Shown: positions 61,638-64,000 of the stretch, piece by piece
How the letters are laid out: each line of letters starts with the position of its first letter
Position numbering within the stretch: the stretch's first letter is position 1
NCBI GenBank assembly: GCA_002897115.2
Contig: BCIH01000009.1
Span: 750,415-814,414 of the forward strand
Direction: 5' to 3'
DNA length: 64,000 nucleotides
Source: Prototheca cutis
Lineage: Eukaryota; Chlorophyta; Trebouxiophyceae; Chlorellales; Chlorellaceae
Translations under genes and position numbers: made by a program
The notes under the pieces: model-generated
Told to the model about the DNA's origin: nothing
The model's input: only the letters and a program-made list of their open reading frames with translations
Databases searched by the model: none

Positions 61638-62932
61638 ATGAGCGTGGGCCTCGTTGTGCCGGAGATGGAGCAGCCCGGAACGCTCTCTGGCACACCGCCT
61701 TCGCGCGGCAGGCCCAAGAAGGCCAAACGGAACGGTAAGCTTGCAAAATCTCGGCCTGGCACTGGTCTGCCGCCCAGGCCAACCCAGCTGAAGCGTGCCC
61801 GTCAACAAGTTCCGCAGCAGGGCAAGCAGCTCGGATTCTTCGGGACCGTGCCTTCCCTGCAAGACTTACGGCGCGAGAACCGGCGTAAAACGCGGAAGCA
61901 TTACAGGAATCAGGGTAAGCAGTGGCAGAGAAACAACGCGTGGTGGCCCCGATCCAATCCCGCCGGACAGTGGCCTGTGCTCATGCCTTGTTACGATCAT
62001 GCCACAGGCGGCCTGCGGCCCACGGGCAGCAATGCAGTGCCCCTTTCCGCACCCGGGAGCATTCCACCAGCACCACTGAACTCCACGCGGGTCGCCATGA
62101 CAGGTAGGTGGATTGGAGGGGTATACGCCTGTGTGGACCCGTCCCGGGAGGGACAGGACATGGCTGCTGTGTGGCGGGACGATACCGCTCTGTGCAGTGC
62201 GCATGGCATGTGCCTATATGTTCATGCACTGCATTGTCACACTCTTTTCCTGTGCAATATCCCATAAAACTGCAGTGCTCACGAAAAACCCACTGGCAAC
62301 GCCCGCGCCTGCCCCTGTGGCGGACGCTGCGAGGACTGTCTCCGGCGCGCTGAACTTTTACGGCAGTAACGAGGGCCTGCTCGTCCGTGAGCGTGGCGAT
62401 GCGCACGATGCAGACTCCAGCGTGACGGATTCGGGGGCCAGCTCCGAGGAGGAAGCTGGCACGCCGCCGGCCATCGACGAGCTGCGGCTGCAGCTGCGCC
62501 GGCGGCGGGGGGCCAGCGGCGGCGCGGCCCGGTCGCAGGCCGCCACACCCCTCGACCAAGACGCTTACATCGAGCACTTGGAGGACGAAAACCTAAGGTA
62601 GGTGGGCTGGAATGGAGCTTTGGGGATGTGGTTGCGTGGTGTGTGCTTACTCAGCGTGGTGAAGACCACTGTCGTGGCTGCTTTGTGGGGACCTGCGATG
62701 TGCCTGGCCATGATCCTTCAGCCCATGTCTCACCAAAATACATGCCAAAACCCATCACAGGCTTCGAGAACGTGTGGGCCTGTTGACCCAGGAGGTTCGC
62801 GAGCTGAGGAGCCTGCTGGTGGGCGCCCCGCACACCGACTCGGCACGGACAGTGGAGCACCGGCGTGACGTGGCCACACAAGGCGAAGTGGCCAGCGAGC
62901 CTGCCGACGACGGCAGCGTGGACCAGCGGTAG
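61638..62932 (+). CDS. AT-hook and coiled-coil (leucine-zipper-like) protein
   Basis: Three exons (61638-62103, 62276-62597, 62761-62932) give 319 residues. Near the N-terminus SRGRPKKAKR is an AT-hook (core GRP flanked by basic residues), followed by the basic stretch LRRENRRKTRKHYRNQ. A Gly/Pro/Asn-rich linker follows, then an acidic Ser patch (VTDSGASSEEE). The end has a heptad coil (YIEHLEDENLRLRERVGLLT, then QEVRELRSLLV) that an intron interrupts after NLR. This layout suits a dimeric DNA-binding protein, but no standard bZIP basic region adjoins the zipper, so I do not name a family. Two internal GTAAGC sites in exon 1 (about 61733 and 61915) could be alternative donors. Confidence 0.65.
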
Positions 62933-64000
62933 CTTCATTTTTGAGGGCGTTTTTGAGATGCCACTTCTGAGACTTGAGGAACGCCAACCTGCTTGAGGGT
63001 GGCGAGCAGGAGATGATGGTTTGGGTGGCACCACTGGACTAGAGACACATGGCAGCACTCTGCGACTGCCATGACACCACGGCAGCGGCGGCCGCGAGAG
63101 CCCCAAGGGCGGCGCCAGCCTGCGCTGTGCCCACGAGAAGTCGCATGTCGCCGGCTCGACGACGCACCGAGACTGAATGGCACAGCTCCGCGCCAGTCGG
63201 CACCGGGCAGTGCTTAGTGTGCCGTCTCCATTTCGTGACCATCCAGACAAGACGCTGCGTGGTGCGTTTGTGCTGTGATACTCTGATCCTTGACCTAAAC
63301 TGGTGTGTGCATGTTTTTGCGTTATTCCAGTGCCAGTAGTCCCGTTCCGAGTGCTCCTTTGATGACTCGGCCAAATCCTGCAGCAGCCACACTCCCTTTC
63401 TCGGCATCGGCTGGCAATGGAGGAGTCGTGGTCATGGCGCGGGCGCGGCCCCGAGCTCGCCGGGCATGAACTTCTTCACCGGCACGAAGCCGGACTTTCT
63501 GGCGCTGGGGAGGGGCGCTCCTCTCGACCTTCCTGACAGCTGGTTCGAGTCCGGAGACGCCGCCGGGGCCGGCACACACAAGGAGCTTCGAGGAGTTGTC
63601 AGGGGAGATGGCGTGGCAATCGCGTGGACCTTCAAGCGTGCCGTTGCTGCCAGCGGCGCCGAGCGCTAGGGCGACGCGGCCGCTGCCACGGGCGCCCAAC
63701 CCAAGCAGGCAACGCAGCAGCCCAATGGCACCCAGCGCAGATCCCACCCTGAATGTCCGAATTTTGGCCCTCCATGTCCCCCAAATAGGCTCTTGCCACA
63801 ATTCGGTACCATTGAACAGGTGCCGGGAGTCCCCTGCTTTGCAATGGAGCCTTTCTCTTGAGCGAGCCTGCAACTGCGTGCAGGCTCACGAGTCCGTCGG
63901 ATTCCTGAAGCCCGAAAGGTCAAGGTACTAGTAGTAGGGATATTATAGACATACCCGCTAAGGAAGTGGAGGCCAGGATTCTATATAATAGTCGGTCGAC
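62933..64000. other. Right flank, possible small minus-strand gene
   Basis: A minus-strand ATG at 63435 opens a 37-residue frame with a Gly/Ala-rich helix (AGFGRVIKGALGTGLLALE), and further down the same strand a stretch with GAALGALAAAAAVVSW ends at 63049. They could be exons of one small membrane protein, but no splice donor joins them convincingly. The rest to 64000 has no recognisable feature. Confidence 0.2.

Overview
The window is nuclear DNA of a unicellular green alga, most likely a GC-rich chlorophyte (trebouxiophyte-like). Three things point there: many short GT-AG introns (about 50-250 nt), GC-rich codons with Ala/Gly/Pro-rich linkers, and an octatricopeptide-repeat (OPR) plus RAP-domain organelle RNA factor of the kind expanded in green algae. 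I see no prokaryotic operons, CRISPR array, rRNA gene or convincing tRNA gene. Exon chains below were built by hand from splice signals; every chain given with full coordinates keeps one open frame through all junctions. Untranslated regions were not defined.

Layout. 1-6.2 kb (-): paladin-like protein with three PTP-type repeats, running off the left edge. 7.0-7.9 (+): C1D/Rrp47 exosome cofactor. 8.4-10.1 (-): protein-L-isoaspartate methyltransferase with an N-terminal hydrophobic segment. 10.4-11.9 (-): small SAM methyltransferase. 12.3-15.6 (+): aquaglyceroporin-like channel with a giant internal loop; its last intron holds a 100-N gap and antisense exons of an SLC35B-type transporter. 17.1-19.2 (+): DEG9-like protease. 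20.6-23.7 (-): large Gly/His-rich protein with a possible Rel/COE-like domain. 24.8-26.6 (+): DEK_C plus two SWIB domains. 27.1-29.0 (-): catalytic-only MTHFR. 29.5-32.0 (-): SNAPC3. 33.2-36.5 (-): membrane-anchored FkbM methyltransferase. 37.6-39.0 (+): bifunctional nuclease (BBD). 40.2-41.8 (-): SCP/FCP1-like phosphatase. 42.3-43.3 (+): MIC19-like protein. 44.7-47.5 (+): ClpX. 48.2-49.5 (-): unknown helical protein. 50.0-51.8 (-): SAM-domain protein. 52.0-52.8 (+): Rab18/RABC GTPase. 53.1-59.4 (-): 19-exon OPR-RAP protein. 61.6-62.9 (+): AT-hook/coiled-coil protein.

The genes are ordinary eukaryotic housekeeping genes without a shared pathway, although several are organellar (ClpX, MIC19, OPR-RAP) or act on nucleic acids or chromatin (C1D, SNAPC3, SWIB, AT-hook). 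The most interesting signals are structural. Two 359-bp copies of a TA-flanked terminal-inverted-repeat element lie in opposite orientation. Introns show sense-strand G tracts or (GT)n next to 5' splice sites and C tracts next to 3' splice sites. At least four introns need GC-AG splicing. A fragment of an unrelated transporter sits inside an aquaporin intron beside an assembly gap.
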